From BPJO01 sp037189665 (GTDB lineage Bacteria > Planctomycetota > Phycisphaerae > Tepidisphaerales > Tepidisphaeraceae): DNA of 14,865 nucleotides. Positions 7,080 through 14,107 of this stretch are shown here, in pieces. The stretch lies in assembly GCA_037189665.1 (NCBI GenBank), contig JBBCIV010000118.1:1-14865 (forward strand). Direction: 5' to 3'. The notes beneath the pieces were generated by a model that saw only the letters and a list, made by a program, of their open reading frames with translations, did no database searches and had not been told where the DNA came from. Each line of letters begins with the position of its first letter. The stretch's first letter is position 1. The translations under genes and the position numbers were made by a program.

Positions 7080-10000
7080 ATGGTTCACTCAAACTCCCTC
7101 TGGCGGCGAATCGTTCTCGGTGTGGCTTGTCTCTTCTGCATGACGGTGTCTGCGATGGCGGCGTCGCCGGTCGATCCTGGCGCCGTTCGTCTCGATATCA
7201 ACGAAGCGACGACCACCGGCGACAACGCCGTGTGGACGCTCGACAAGTATGCGCTTGAGCCGGAAGAGAAGGGCAAGCCCCGGCGCGTCTCGCTGAAGAC
7301 CGCTATGGAACAGGCGAACGCGAAGAAGGCGAACGGCGCCGCCATCACGGTGTTCAGCGGTGCCGACGGCTACTACACGCTGACGGCTGAATACTACGAT
7401 CGCCCGAACGGCCGAACGACGATGCAGGTGCGCGTGGATGGCACACAGGTTGCACAGTGGTACGGTGACAACCTCTTCAGCGAGATCGTGGCGCGCAGGG
7501 CCATCCCGCACGTGGCGTTGAAAAAGGGAAGCAAAATCGAGTGGATCGGAAACGCGCGGGGCTCCGACATGGCGGCGATCATCGCGCTGGAGATGGCGCC
7601 CGGCACACCCGCACCTCCGCCCCCGAACCTCCGCATCGCACCGAACGACTACTCGCAGAATCTCGTCCCGATTGCCGAGCGCGTCGAGACGACCGACCCG
7701 CGCCTGATGATCCCGCCTCTCCCATGCACCTGGCCTGACACGGCAATCGAGCCCGACGTGAGCAACGCGCCCGTATTCTACTTCCATGCCAGCAAGGGGC
7801 AGCGGTTTGAGGCCCGCGTCACCAACATGTTCAAGGCCGACTCGGATATTCCGTGGACGGTCCGCAAACTCGCTGAAGGCACTCCGCCGGCCGCGGGCGG
7901 GACGCTCAAGATCCCGACGAAGCAAACAGCGCTAGTGAGTTTTGAGGTTCCCGAGGACGGCGTCTACGAGTTGCGTGTCAGCGGCACCGTCACCGGCCAG
8001 TCGCACGGCCTCAGCCGGCCACTCGTACCGGGAATGAACAATGTCCATTTCTTTGTGCCCAAAGACACGAGCGGGATTCGCATCGTCTCGGCCCCGCGAG
8101 TGAAAACGCCCACGCCGTTTCTATTGCGCGATGCGGCCGGCACGATTCTTTTCCAGGGTGAAGTGCCGCCCAAGTCGAACGTGGAGATCGCCGCGTCCCC
8201 CGACAAGACCGGGCAGGTCTGGTCGATCGAATGCTCGAGCAAGGCGGGCGTCCTCGTGGAAGGCGTGCCGCCGTATTGCGCCATGCTCCCTGCCGACCTG
8301 CTCGCGCCCGCCGAGACGCTGCCGGTCGAGAAGGTCGTCGCCAAGCCGCTGGCGGTGCCCGATCCGGTCAAGCCCGTCGCCGCCACCGCGATAATGGCCG
8401 GTGCCACGCCGGTGACACTCGTTCGCGACGGGCAGCCCGCGTGCGTCATTGTTGCCCGTACGCCCGGCGAGCCAGCCAGAATCTTGCAGAGGGTCCTGCA
8501 GCAGGTCACCGGCGCGTTGATCCCGATCGTTAAGCAGATGCCCGCCGACGGTACCGCCATCGTCGTCGCCGCGGAGAAGGACTTTCCCGATCTCCCGCTG
8601 CCCAAAGGCTGGTCGGATCTGGGCAACCAGGGGATCACGATTCGGACCGAGGCGAACCGACTCTACCTCCTGGGGCGAGCCCCCCGGGCGATGGAGTCGG
8701 CGGTGTATACATTCCTGCATCAGATCGGCTGCCGATGGTACTTCGGCGACAAGAACTGGGAAATCCTGCCCGGATCGCGCGATCTGACCGTGGCACAGGA
8801 TCTCGTGACCCAGCCCGATTATATAATGCGCCGCATCTCCCCTGGCCCCTTTACGCCGGCAGTGCGCGATATGGAGGAGTGGTCACGTCGCAACCGTCTG
8901 GGCAGCGGCATCGAGGGATCGATCCATCACTCCTACGCGCATTTTGTGCCGGAGGAATTGTTCAAGGACCATCCCGAGTACTTTGCAATGAAGGACACCA
9001 ACGGCGACGACATCGGCGATGTCCGTACACGAGGGCAACCATGCACGACGCACCCTGAGGTCATCAGGATGTTCCTTGAGGGGGCGGTCAAGCGGGTCGG
9101 CGCCGATCCCGATCTGGACCTGCTCCCGGTCAGTCCGAACGACGGCACGCCCAACATGTGCCGCTGTGAGCGCTGTCGGGCCTTGGGGACGTATAGCGAC
9201 TGCGCCTGGACGATTGCCCATCAGGTCGCCGAGGCAGTGCGCAAGGCGTATCCTGGGCGTAAGGTGTGGATCGGGTTCTACGCTTACGGCGTCGTCTCGC
9301 GCCCGCCGACTGTGAAGGCCGCCGCAGATCCGGACATCACCGTTCAGGTTGCGACGGCATACAACAGGGTGTCGGTCGACAAGATGTTCGAGGAGTGGCC
9401 GAAGTACGTCGGAATGATCGGCGTGCGAGAGTACTTCGCGATTCCGCAGTGGGGCGCCAATAGCCCCGGAGTGGGCATCACGCCCCACAAGGCACGGACC
9501 GTTATTCCGCGGTACAAGGCGAGCAAAGCGACGATGCTCAACGCAGAGGGATGCCCGGCATGGGGTGGCGCGGGGTTGGGTATGTATCTGGCCGCCCAAC
9601 TCATGTGGGACAGCTCGGCCGATCCGGACAAGATTCTCGAGGAGTTCTACAACGATTGCTTTAGCGGCGCTGCCGAGCCGATGAAGCGGTACTTCGAGCG
9701 GTGGAACCGAGAGCGGCTGGAGCCGCGCACCGCGAAGCTGGCGCTGAACGATCTGCGCGAAGCGATGCTCAAAGCCGATACCGTTGGTGCTCGCCGCCGG
9801 GTGTCGCTGTTCGCGCTGTACATCCACTCGCACCAGATCCTCGCGAGGTGGAAGGACATCAACGGCGAAAACCTTCTGGACGACGAGCGGGTCGCCTTCG
9901 CTGGCGAAGCCGGCGCATTTCGCTGGCGGACGCGGGACTTTGGCATGCTCCGCACCACTTTGAGCGACGAGTCCGCTTACCCAACTCTGCCGTACTACAC

Positions 10001-10793
10001 GTACGAAGAAGTGCTCGGCCTGATCGAAGGCGATCTGGCCGAACTGAAGGGTGTTGAAACTGCCGAGTTGCAGACCAGGTTTGGCAGCACGCTGGCGCCA
10101 GTCTCCGAACAGGCGGTCGGCAATCAAAAGGTTGTCGATCCGTGGATACCGCTCGAAAGCGCCACCCTGGTGATGAACCTCGAGAAGGGCAAGACCGTTA
10201 CCCTCTTGGTTGCCGGCAAGGGCGGCCAACTCGAAGTCCGCTTTGCAGGTCCGCGTCCTACGGGTCCGATCGAGACGAAAAACCTCGTCTTGGTCGCAGA
10301 TGAGGAGAAAGTGCAGTTCACGGCGACCGAGACGGGCCGGCACCAGTTGCTGGTAAAGGCGGAGGGCGTCCGATACCAGGTGGTCGAGCCGCGGTACTCG
10401 GCCGTCATGGTCAAAGTCGAGAAAAACAGAACATGGTTCCCCATCCCGACCGCCGGCGCCATTCAGTACAGCTTCTATGTGCCGATCGGCGCCGAGGCGA
10501 TCTACTTCGGCTTCGACGGCAAGGCCGGGCCCGGCGGTATCGTCGAATTGCTCGATAACCAAGGGACCGTCGTGGCGAAAGTGGAGCGCGATGCCGATGG
10601 CAAGATCCAACGCGAATCGACGCTGATTCACGTTCCGCCTGGTGAAGACAACCAAGTCTGGACGGTCCGCACGTCAGCGACGGTCGGCAAGGGCAAGATC
10701 ATGCTCCGTGGCATTCCGCCTTATGTCAGCACCGATCCGGCAAAGCTGTTGGTTCCGCAGAGTGCGGCGGATGTTGTCGAGGGCGGCGAATAA
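7080..10793 (+). CDS. Secreted DUF4838 protein with GH67-N/GH20-N-like domain (glycoside hydrolase-like)
   Basis: 1237 residues. The ATG at 7080 has only a weak AGAAG site four bases upstream, but it is followed directly by a signal peptide (WRRIVLGVACLFCMTVSAMAA, about 8-28, cut likely after AMA or AMAA). Approximate domains: 75-175 beta-sandwich, CBM-like (YYDRPNGRTTMQVRVDG); 228-411 module pair, first copy; 452-575 alpha-glucuronidase/GH20 N-terminal-like domain ending IGCRWYFGD; about 580-900 DUF4838, a TIM-barrel-like domain with HHSYAHFVPEELF (His616, 617), HPEYF (His631), SPNDGTPNMCRCERC (685-699, Cys694/696/699) and GFYAYGVVSRPP; 1027-1226 second copy of the module pair. The Cys-x-Cys-x2-Cys cluster is typical of DUF4838 proteins. 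Likely acts outside the cytoplasm on a polysaccharide; the substrate is unknown. It is the only gene in its transcription unit. Confidence 0.85.
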   Translation: MVHSNSLWRRIVLGVACLFCMTVSAMAASPVDPGAVRLDINEATTTGDNAVWTLDKYALEPEEKGKPRRVSLKTAMEQANAKKANGAAITVFSGADGYYTLTAEYYDRPNGRTTMQVRVDGTQVAQWYGDNLFSEIVARRAIPHVALKKGSKIEWIGNARGSDMAAIIALEMAPGTPAPPPPNLRIAPNDYSQNLVPIAERVETTDPRLMIPPLPCTWPDTAIEPDVSNAPVFYFHASKGQRFEARVTNMFKADSDIPWTVRKLAEGTPPAAGGTLKIPTKQTALVSFEVPEDGVYELRVSGTVTGQSHGLSRPLVPGMNNVHFFVPKDTSGIRIVSAPRVKTPTPFLLRDAAGTILFQGEVPPKSNVEIAASPDKTGQVWSIECSSKAGVLVEGVPPYCAMLPADLLAPAETLPVEKVVAKPLAVPDPVKPVAATAIMAGATPVTLVRDGQPACVIVARTPGEPARILQRVLQQVTGALIPIVKQMPADGTAIVVAAEKDFPDLPLPKGWSDLGNQGITIRTEANRLYLLGRAPRAMESAVYTFLHQIGCRWYFGDKNWEILPGSRDLTVAQDLVTQPDYIMRRISPGPFTPAVRDMEEWSRRNRLGSGIEGSIHHSYAHFVPEELFKDHPEYFAMKDTNGDDIGDVRTRGQPCTTHPEVIRMFLEGAVKRVGADPDLDLLPVSPNDGTPNMCRCERCRALGTYSDCAWTIAHQVAEAVRKAYPGRKVWIGFYAYGVVSRPPTVKAAADPDITVQVATAYNRVSVDKMFEEWPKYVGMIGVREYFAIPQWGANSPGVGITPHKARTVIPRYKASKATMLNAEGCPAWGGAGLGMYLAAQLMWDSSADPDKILEEFYNDCFSGAAEPMKRYFERWNRERLEPRTAKLALNDLREAMLKADTVGARRRVSLFALYIHSHQILARWKDINGENLLDDERVAFAGEAGAFRWRTRDFGMLRTTLSDESAYPTLPYYTYEEVLGLIEGDLAELKGVETAELQTRFGSTLAPVSEQAVGNQKVVDPWIPLESATLVMNLEKGKTVTLLVAGKGGQLEVRFAGPRPTGPIETKNLVLVADEEKVQFTATETGRHQLLVKAEGVRYQVVEPRYSAVMVKVEKNRTWFPIPTAGAIQYSFYVPIGAEAIYFGFDGKAGPGGIVELLDNQGTVVAKVERDADGKIQRESTLIHVPPGEDNQVWTVRTSATVGKGKIMLRGIPPYVSTDPAKLLVPQSAADVVEGGE
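7761..8312 (+). repeat. Beta-sandwich module pair, copy 1 of 2 in the DUF4838 protein
   Basis: Residues about 228-411. Landmarks: ASKGQRFEARV, then EVPEDGVYELRV, then HFFVP (323-327), LLRDAAGTILF, QVWSI, and GVPPYCAMLPADLLAP (395-410). Copy 2 at 10158-10757 has the same order: LEKGKTVTLLV, ATETGRHQLLV, YSFYVP, LLDNQGTVVA, QVWTV and GIPPYVSTDPAKLLVP. The pair flanks the hydrolase-like core on both sides. Confidence 0.7.
10158..10757 (+). repeat. Beta-sandwich module pair, copy 2 of 2 in the DUF4838 protein
   Basis: Residues about 1027-1226. The second sub-module (1132-1226) ends in GIPPYVSTDPAKLLVP, matching copy 1's GVPPYCAMLPADLLAP. Similarity is at protein level only; the DNA has diverged, so the duplication is old or was inherited by domain shuffling. 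Confidence 0.7.
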
Positions 10794-10867
10794 AGCATCC
10801 GCACCCCACCCGTAGCGCGATCAGGCGCTTCATCGAGTGGTGCGATCGTGATTGCCTAGTATGGTTT

Positions 10868-10903
10868 GCTCCTTTCCGGCCCAGGGGCGGGTCGGAAAGG
10901 AGC
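10868..10903. terminator. Hairpin between convergent genes
   Basis: GCTCCTTTCCG (10868-10878) pairs perfectly with CGGAAAGGAGC (10893-10903). Four more inner pairs (one G-U) extend the stem to 15 bp with a 6-base loop. It sits 74 bases after the DUF4838 stop and is oriented equally for the convergent pseudopilin gene. No T-run follows on either strand. Confidence 0.6.
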
Positions 10904-10941
10904 GACACCTGCGCGAAAGCGGCCAGACCAGCGGCGGTTCA

Positions 10942-10978
10942 GCGATTTGCACGAAGGCCCGTCATGCGGGCAAATCGC
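10942..10978 (-). terminator. Second hairpin, after the pseudopilin-like gene
   Basis: GCGATTTGC (10942-10950) pairs with GCAAATCGC (10970-10978); an inner GCCCG/CGGGC stem (10957-10961/10967-10971) competes with its last pair. It lies 12 bases beyond the stop codon of the minus-strand gene, so it is most likely that gene's transcription end. Confidence 0.5.
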
Positions 10979-10990
10979 CATACCCACTTG

Positions 10991-11860
10991 CTATCGTTTC
11001 TGGTTCGGCAGCACGCCGACGGGCAGCAATACCGGCACGGGGTTGAAGCGGCGGCTGTTGGGGGAGAGGCTGGACTTCGTGTACTGAGCCCAGTAGACAT
11101 CGCCGGAGACCGTGGCAAAGTTCAGGCCTTTGCTGCGATGTCGTTGCGACCTGTTGAAAGATGACAGCAACTGCGATTCCGTTGCGGTGAGGCTGCCGCC
11201 CGACACATACCGGAAATTGCATTCCAGGAACAGCACCACCCGGCCGTTGACGTTGCCGCGCAGCTTGTCCAGGCGATAATAGCGTCCCTTCAGGGCGGTG
11301 GGGGTCCGCTCGAAAAACCCGGGATCAAGGATGTTGTCGTTGGCGGCGAACGCCCAACCGGGCTGCTCACCCTCGGCAGGTGAGATGATATTGGCGGCGA
11401 GTGAGGCACGAGTCATGCGGTTGGACGGGCACCCGCTGGCGCCATAGAACAATCTTGCGTCATTTGAGTTTTCGGGGATGAGCAGGATGTCCCGCGGTGC
11501 GAACGCCGGATCCGCAGGTGACTTCAAGCCGAGATAGCGATTCAGCGTCTGAGGGTATTGCATCCATGCCCATTGGCTATTTCCGCCATTTTTGCTGTCC
11601 TGGATGACATCCTGAAACGCATTGGGCGGGCCGTATCCGCTAAAGTCATTCATGTAAGCGAACGTCGCCACGACCAGTTGGCGCATGTTCGCAGCGCACA
11701 CCGTCCGGTTGGCCGCCTCACGCGCTGCCGTCAGCGCCGGCAGCAGGATGGCAATAAGTACTGCGATAACCGCAATAACGACAAGAAGCTCTATCAGCGT
11801 GAAGCCGCTGGAACAGCGTCGAGGGGAATAGTTGCTGCCGATCAGATGGCTGGTACGCAT
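10991..11860 (-). CDS. Type II secretion pseudopilin-like protein (DUF1559-like, prepilin N-terminus)
   Basis: 289 residues; ATG at 11860 with GGAGG (11866-11870) five bases upstream. A short basic leader (PRRCSSG) precedes GFTLIELLVVIAVIAVL, the classical prepilin peptidase site: cleavage after Gly19 and Glu24 as the conserved fifth residue of the mature protein. One membrane helix (20-42) is followed by REAANRTVCAANMRQ and a globular domain of about 240 residues. Planctomycetes and Lentisphaerae carry many such genes, usually ending with an H-X9-DG signature; here the corresponding site reads HRSKGLNFATVSGDVYW (241-257), with one extra residue and GD instead of DGH, so it is a variant. The role is probably as a surface or secretion-associated pseudopilin; no secretion machinery is in the window. 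Three upstream CCTAGG elements may control it. Confidence 0.85.
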   Translation of the reverse strand: MRTSHLIGSNYSPRRCSSGFTLIELLVVIAVIAVLIAILLPALTAAREAANRTVCAANMRQLVVATFAYMNDFSGYGPPNAFQDVIQDSKNGGNSQWAWMQYPQTLNRYLGLKSPADPAFAPRDILLIPENSNDARLFYGASGCPSNRMTRASLAANIISPAEGEQPGWAFAANDNILDPGFFERTPTALKGRYYRLDKLRGNVNGRVVLFLECNFRYVSGGSLTATESQLLSSFNRSQRHRSKGLNFATVSGDVYWAQYTKSSLSPNSRRFNPVPVLLPVGVLPNQKR

Positions 11861-12092
11861 GCTTGCCTCCAGATGAACTGGGTTGTGATATGAGAACGGC
11901 CAATGGCCGCCAAGTGAAGAATACCTGTTTGAAATTCCGAACGACTAGGGCGATCCGTCTCACGACAGACCCTGATTGCCAGAAGAACCGGCAAACGGGC
12001 CTTGTTGGATAGCCCTGAAGACGTTTCGCGGAACGAAATGGCTGTCCGGCGAACGATTTGACTCCGTCGGCCACGGTCGGACGAGCCTCACG

Positions 12093-12120
12093 GTTATATT
12101 GCGAGAGCGGTTCCCGTCAT
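12093..12120 (-). promoter_or_regulatory. Candidate promoter of the pseudopilin-like gene
   Basis: On the minus strand ATGACG (12120-12115), a 16-base spacer and TATAAC (12098-12093, five of six -10 bases). It would give a leader of about 225 bases. The CCTAGG sites B and C lie just upstream of this -35, which would suit an activator, in contrast to site A. Weak evidence. Confidence 0.3.
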
Positions 12121-12134
12121 GGTTCCACTCAGAA

Positions 12135-12144
12135 AACCTAGGAT
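12135..12144. promoter_or_regulatory. CCTAGG operator-like element, site B
   Basis: AACCTAGGAT, the same ten bases as site A at 6771-6780. Its centre is 23 bp from that of site C, about two helix turns, so both could be bound from the same face of the DNA. Confidence 0.5.
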
Positions 12145-12157
12145 GAAAAATTTCGAT

Positions 12158-12167
12158 AACCTAGGTC
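12158..12167. promoter_or_regulatory. CCTAGG operator-like element, site C
   Basis: AACCTAGGTC, preceded by AT to give ATAACCTAGG as in site D. Second of a tandem pair with site B. Confidence 0.5.
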
Positions 12168-12258
12168 TTTGTATGTCCAGCACAAACAACCTATCGTCGG
12201 TATTACTCGAATGCAAGAAATTTTAGGCCAAGTTGTATCGCTTTTTTGTCAAATTAAT

Positions 12259-12268
12259 AACCTAGGTT
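12259..12268. promoter_or_regulatory. CCTAGG operator-like element, site D
   Basis: AACCTAGGTT, a perfect 10-bp palindrome, the best copy in the window. Its left flank AATAACCTAG (12256-12265) recurs in inverted orientation at site E. Confidence 0.55.
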
Positions 12269-12564
12269 TAAGTTTGACTGAATAACGCATCCTTATAGGC
12301 GTGTTTCCCATGCGTCGAAAGATGGTGACGGGTTGTCGTGGATTGCCGCATGCGGGGGCTCGGGATTGGGCTGCCTACACTTTGGCTTTATGTCAGTCGT
12401 TGCACATTTTCGGGAATTTTGAACCGAAAAATTGCGATTTTTGGGCGACGGATTGCTTCCTATCGATGGGGCTCTGGGTTTGCGCCTTGAGTGAATTGAT
12501 GTTGTCGCAGCCGGTCGAAGCGATGCGATAACGCTTAGGTTTCCGACACGTCGGCTGGGTCGTC

Positions 12565-12594
12565 TTGACGTGATTGAATGATCTAGGTTATTTG
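12565..12594 (+). promoter_or_regulatory. Candidate promoter of the PEP-CTERM gene with degenerate CTAGG element, site E
   Basis: TTGACG (12565-12570, five of six -35 bases) is followed after 18 bases by TATTTG, a poor -10. Between them lies GATCTAGGTTATT, which reads AATAACCTAGATC on the other strand and matches site D over AATAACCTAG. The CTAG element thus again lies inside a promoter spacer, as at site A. The gene starts about 100 bases downstream. Confidence 0.35.
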
Positions 12595-12703
12595 GAACGG
12601 CAAAAGCAATAGTAAGTAAGTAAAGTTTTTTTGTGGACGCATCTATATTGCGATGATATATCAATAGTATAGTGATTATTTTTACTTATTGGGAGATATG
12701 CTA

Positions 12704-13618
12704 ATGAGCTTCGAAAATCGGTCACAGTGTCTTTGGGCGGTCGCGGGATTCTTGGTCGGCGGCATGGCGATGTCGGCTTCATCCGCGTCGGCGGCGCTGA
12801 TTGCGTCTGAGTCGTTCGAGACTTACAGCACGGAAACTGGTTCGAATGGTCTTGCGGGAAAGGGCGGCGTTGGCAACGGCTGGACCGGCGACTGGAGCGC
12901 GGTCCCCGGCGTAACCGTCGTCGACATTAACGGCGTCGGCCAGCCGACCCTGAGCTATGTAGGCACGGAATTCACCGTCAATGGCGGAACCAAGGCGGCG
13001 CAGATCGCCTCGGGGAACGAAAACCACCTGATGAGCCGGGCGTTCGCGGCCCAGAGCGACACGGTTTACATGAGCATGTTGCTCAAGCAGACGGTGGGGG
13101 TCGATCCATCGTCCCAAACCGATTTCATCCAGTTCGGCCTGACCGACACGACTGCGGTGCCCAATATCGACCAATCCGGCACGTTCAACACCGGCAACGC
13201 TACTAATAACAATCGGTTTGCCGCCCGTTTGATTGCCGAAGGGGCGGATGTATCGACTGTCCAGACGGGGACCAACATCGTCGAGGGTCAGGCTTACTTC
13301 CTGGTCCTCCGGCTGAGCAAGTCGTCGTCAGCAACCTACAATCACTTGGATTTCGCCATAAATCCGAATAATCTTACCGAGTCGTCGAATACGTTCTTCT
13401 CTCCCGCCAACAAGGCATTGACGGCCAGCGAAATAACGACGTTCATCGGGCGCCTCGCGCGGATGGATGCTGGCGACACGATCCTGGTGGACGAAATTCG
13501 GATCGGTTCGGACTGGACAAGCGTGGTTGCGGTTCCCGAGCCTGGCTCGTTGTCGATGGCCGCCATCGCCGGCGCCTCGCTTCTGAGTCGCCGCCGCCGG
13601 ATTGTCGCGGCGTCCTGA
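12704..13618 (+). CDS. PEP-CTERM sorted extracellular protein, LamG/concanavalin-like
   Basis: The ATG at 12704 is chosen because GGGAG (12691-12695) lies eight bases upstream; a TTG at 12689 and an ATG at 12698 are in frame but poorly spaced. 304 residues. A signal peptide (CLWAVAGFLVGGMAMSASSASA) is followed by one beta-sandwich-like domain that begins ALIASESFETY, contains GNGWTGDWS and ends ILVDEIRIGSDW. The C-terminus is a complete PEP-CTERM signal: VPEPGSLSM, a hydrophobic stretch AAIAGASLL, then an SRRRR basic end. Such proteins are exported by Sec and then processed and anchored by an exosortase (family knowledge); no exosortase gene is in the window. A role in the cell envelope or extracellular matrix is inferred. 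Single-gene unit with its own promoter region and a strong terminator 125 bases downstream. Confidence 0.88.
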   Translation: MSFENRSQCLWAVAGFLVGGMAMSASSASAALIASESFETYSTETGSNGLAGKGGVGNGWTGDWSAVPGVTVVDINGVGQPTLSYVGTEFTVNGGTKAAQIASGNENHLMSRAFAAQSDTVYMSMLLKQTVGVDPSSQTDFIQFGLTDTTAVPNIDQSGTFNTGNATNNNRFAARLIAEGADVSTVQTGTNIVEGQAYFLVLRLSKSSSATYNHLDFAINPNNLTESSNTFFSPANKALTASEITTFIGRLARMDAGDTILVDEIRIGSDWTSVVAVPEPGSLSMAAIAGASLLSRRRRIVAAS

Positions 13619-13742
13619 TCACAGGGCGGCTGTTGCGGGCGCAAGAGTGTTCGGAATAGCATCGCCGCATCATTTTCTCCGCCTGCTTGATTTCGGGGTT
13701 TCGTGCTCCGGCCCATCGATCGGCGACTTATTGTCTACGCAA

Positions 13743-13777
13743 GGCTTTCGGCGCGGCGGGGCACCGCGCCGAAAGCC
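13743..13777 (+). terminator. Strong intrinsic terminator after the PEP-CTERM gene
   Basis: GGCTTTCGGCGCGG (13743-13756) pairs perfectly over 14 bp with CCGCGCCGAAAGCC (13764-13777), 7-base loop, followed within five bases by TTTT (13783-13786). It is 125 bases beyond the stop. The 13619-13742 stretch holds no recognisable feature. Confidence 0.75.
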
Positions 13778-13843
13778 CGACCTTTTCGATAGTACGAATA
13801 CACACCTGCAGTTTTGTCGAAAGCTGTTCAACCTTGAAACCGT

Positions 13844-13862
13844 TTGGTATACAAAGGTATAC
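13844..13862 (+). promoter_or_regulatory. GGTATAC direct repeat; FadR/UxuR-like operator candidate
   Basis: GGTATAC occurs twice (13846-13852 and 13856-13862), separated by AAA, so repeat starts are 10 bp apart, one helix turn. The first copy lies in TTGGTATACAAA (13844-13855), a near-palindrome close to the TTGGTATACCAA core known for UxuR/ExuR-type GntR regulators. It sits about 250 bases before the beta-propeller gene, upstream of the gene relic. Whether the partial GntR protein of this window binds it is speculation. Confidence 0.35.
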
Positions 13863-13869
13863 TATTAGT

Positions 13870-14062
13870 GTGAAGGTGCAGGACGGTGCGATCTGGATGG
13901 ATGATAGCGTTTCGGTTGACACTGGAGAGGACGATGGCATTCGGCATATTGCCGACGGTGACCTCTCTTGCTTAACATCGCGCAGCAGTTTTCAGATCCG
14001 CCTCTGCTCATGCATGACGCCACGGACGCCTATTTCTCTTCGATTTCGATGGTGTCGGAATC
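13870..14062 (+). pseudogene. Gene relic homologous to the C-terminal module of the giant protein
   Basis: One frame from 13870 reads VKVQDGAIWMDDSVSVDTG, EDDGIRHIADGDLS and SSFQIRL, aligning with FDGSAW...GQDDNVYHQADIDLS...SNFQVRF near the end of the giant protein. The match then moves to a second frame (MHDATDAYF from 14010) and a third (FDFDGVGI, 14039-14062), aligning with KMIDNSDNFYVDDI. Two indels therefore broke an ancestral end-of-gene module of about 60 residues; nothing of the rest of that gene is recognisable upstream. It is probably the tail of a lost surface-protein gene. A real short gene is unlikely because conserved positions are spread over three frames. Confidence 0.6.
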
Positions 14063-14107
14063 GTCAGGCCGACCCGTGGTTCGGTTTCGAATGCAGGTGA
14101 GGTAACT

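Larger units (their letters stand above)
11861..12703. other. Long AT-rich intergenic region between divergent surface-protein genes
   Basis: 843 bases between the pseudopilin-like gene and the PEP-CTERM gene. It holds three CCTAGG palindromes, one degenerate copy, candidate promoters in both directions, a near-palindrome at 12424-12446 (AAAAAT-TGCG-ATTTTT core) and a short AGTA triplet repeat at 12611-12622. A 76-codon open frame at 12301-12531 has no ribosome binding site, no recognisable domain and runs between regulatory signals; I do not call it. A small RNA cannot be excluded. Confidence 0.6.

Noticed and set aside
7089..7925. 278-codon minus-strand frame overlapping the start of the DUF4838 gene
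   Set aside because: Arginine-rich shadow translation, no domain, and it overlaps the signal peptide region of the real gene.
8883..10655. 590-codon open frame on the minus strand antisense to the DUF4838 gene
   Set aside because: Long antisense frames are common opposite GC-rich genes. It lacks recognisable domains, and the plus-strand protein has clear conserved motifs throughout this stretch.
12301..12531. 76-codon open frame in the long intergenic gap
   Set aside because: No ribosome binding site or known motif, and it lies amid regulatory elements. A small gene cannot be excluded but is unsupported.
12611..12622. AGTA tandem repeat as possible variable-number repeat
   Set aside because: Only three units, too short to argue for phase variation.
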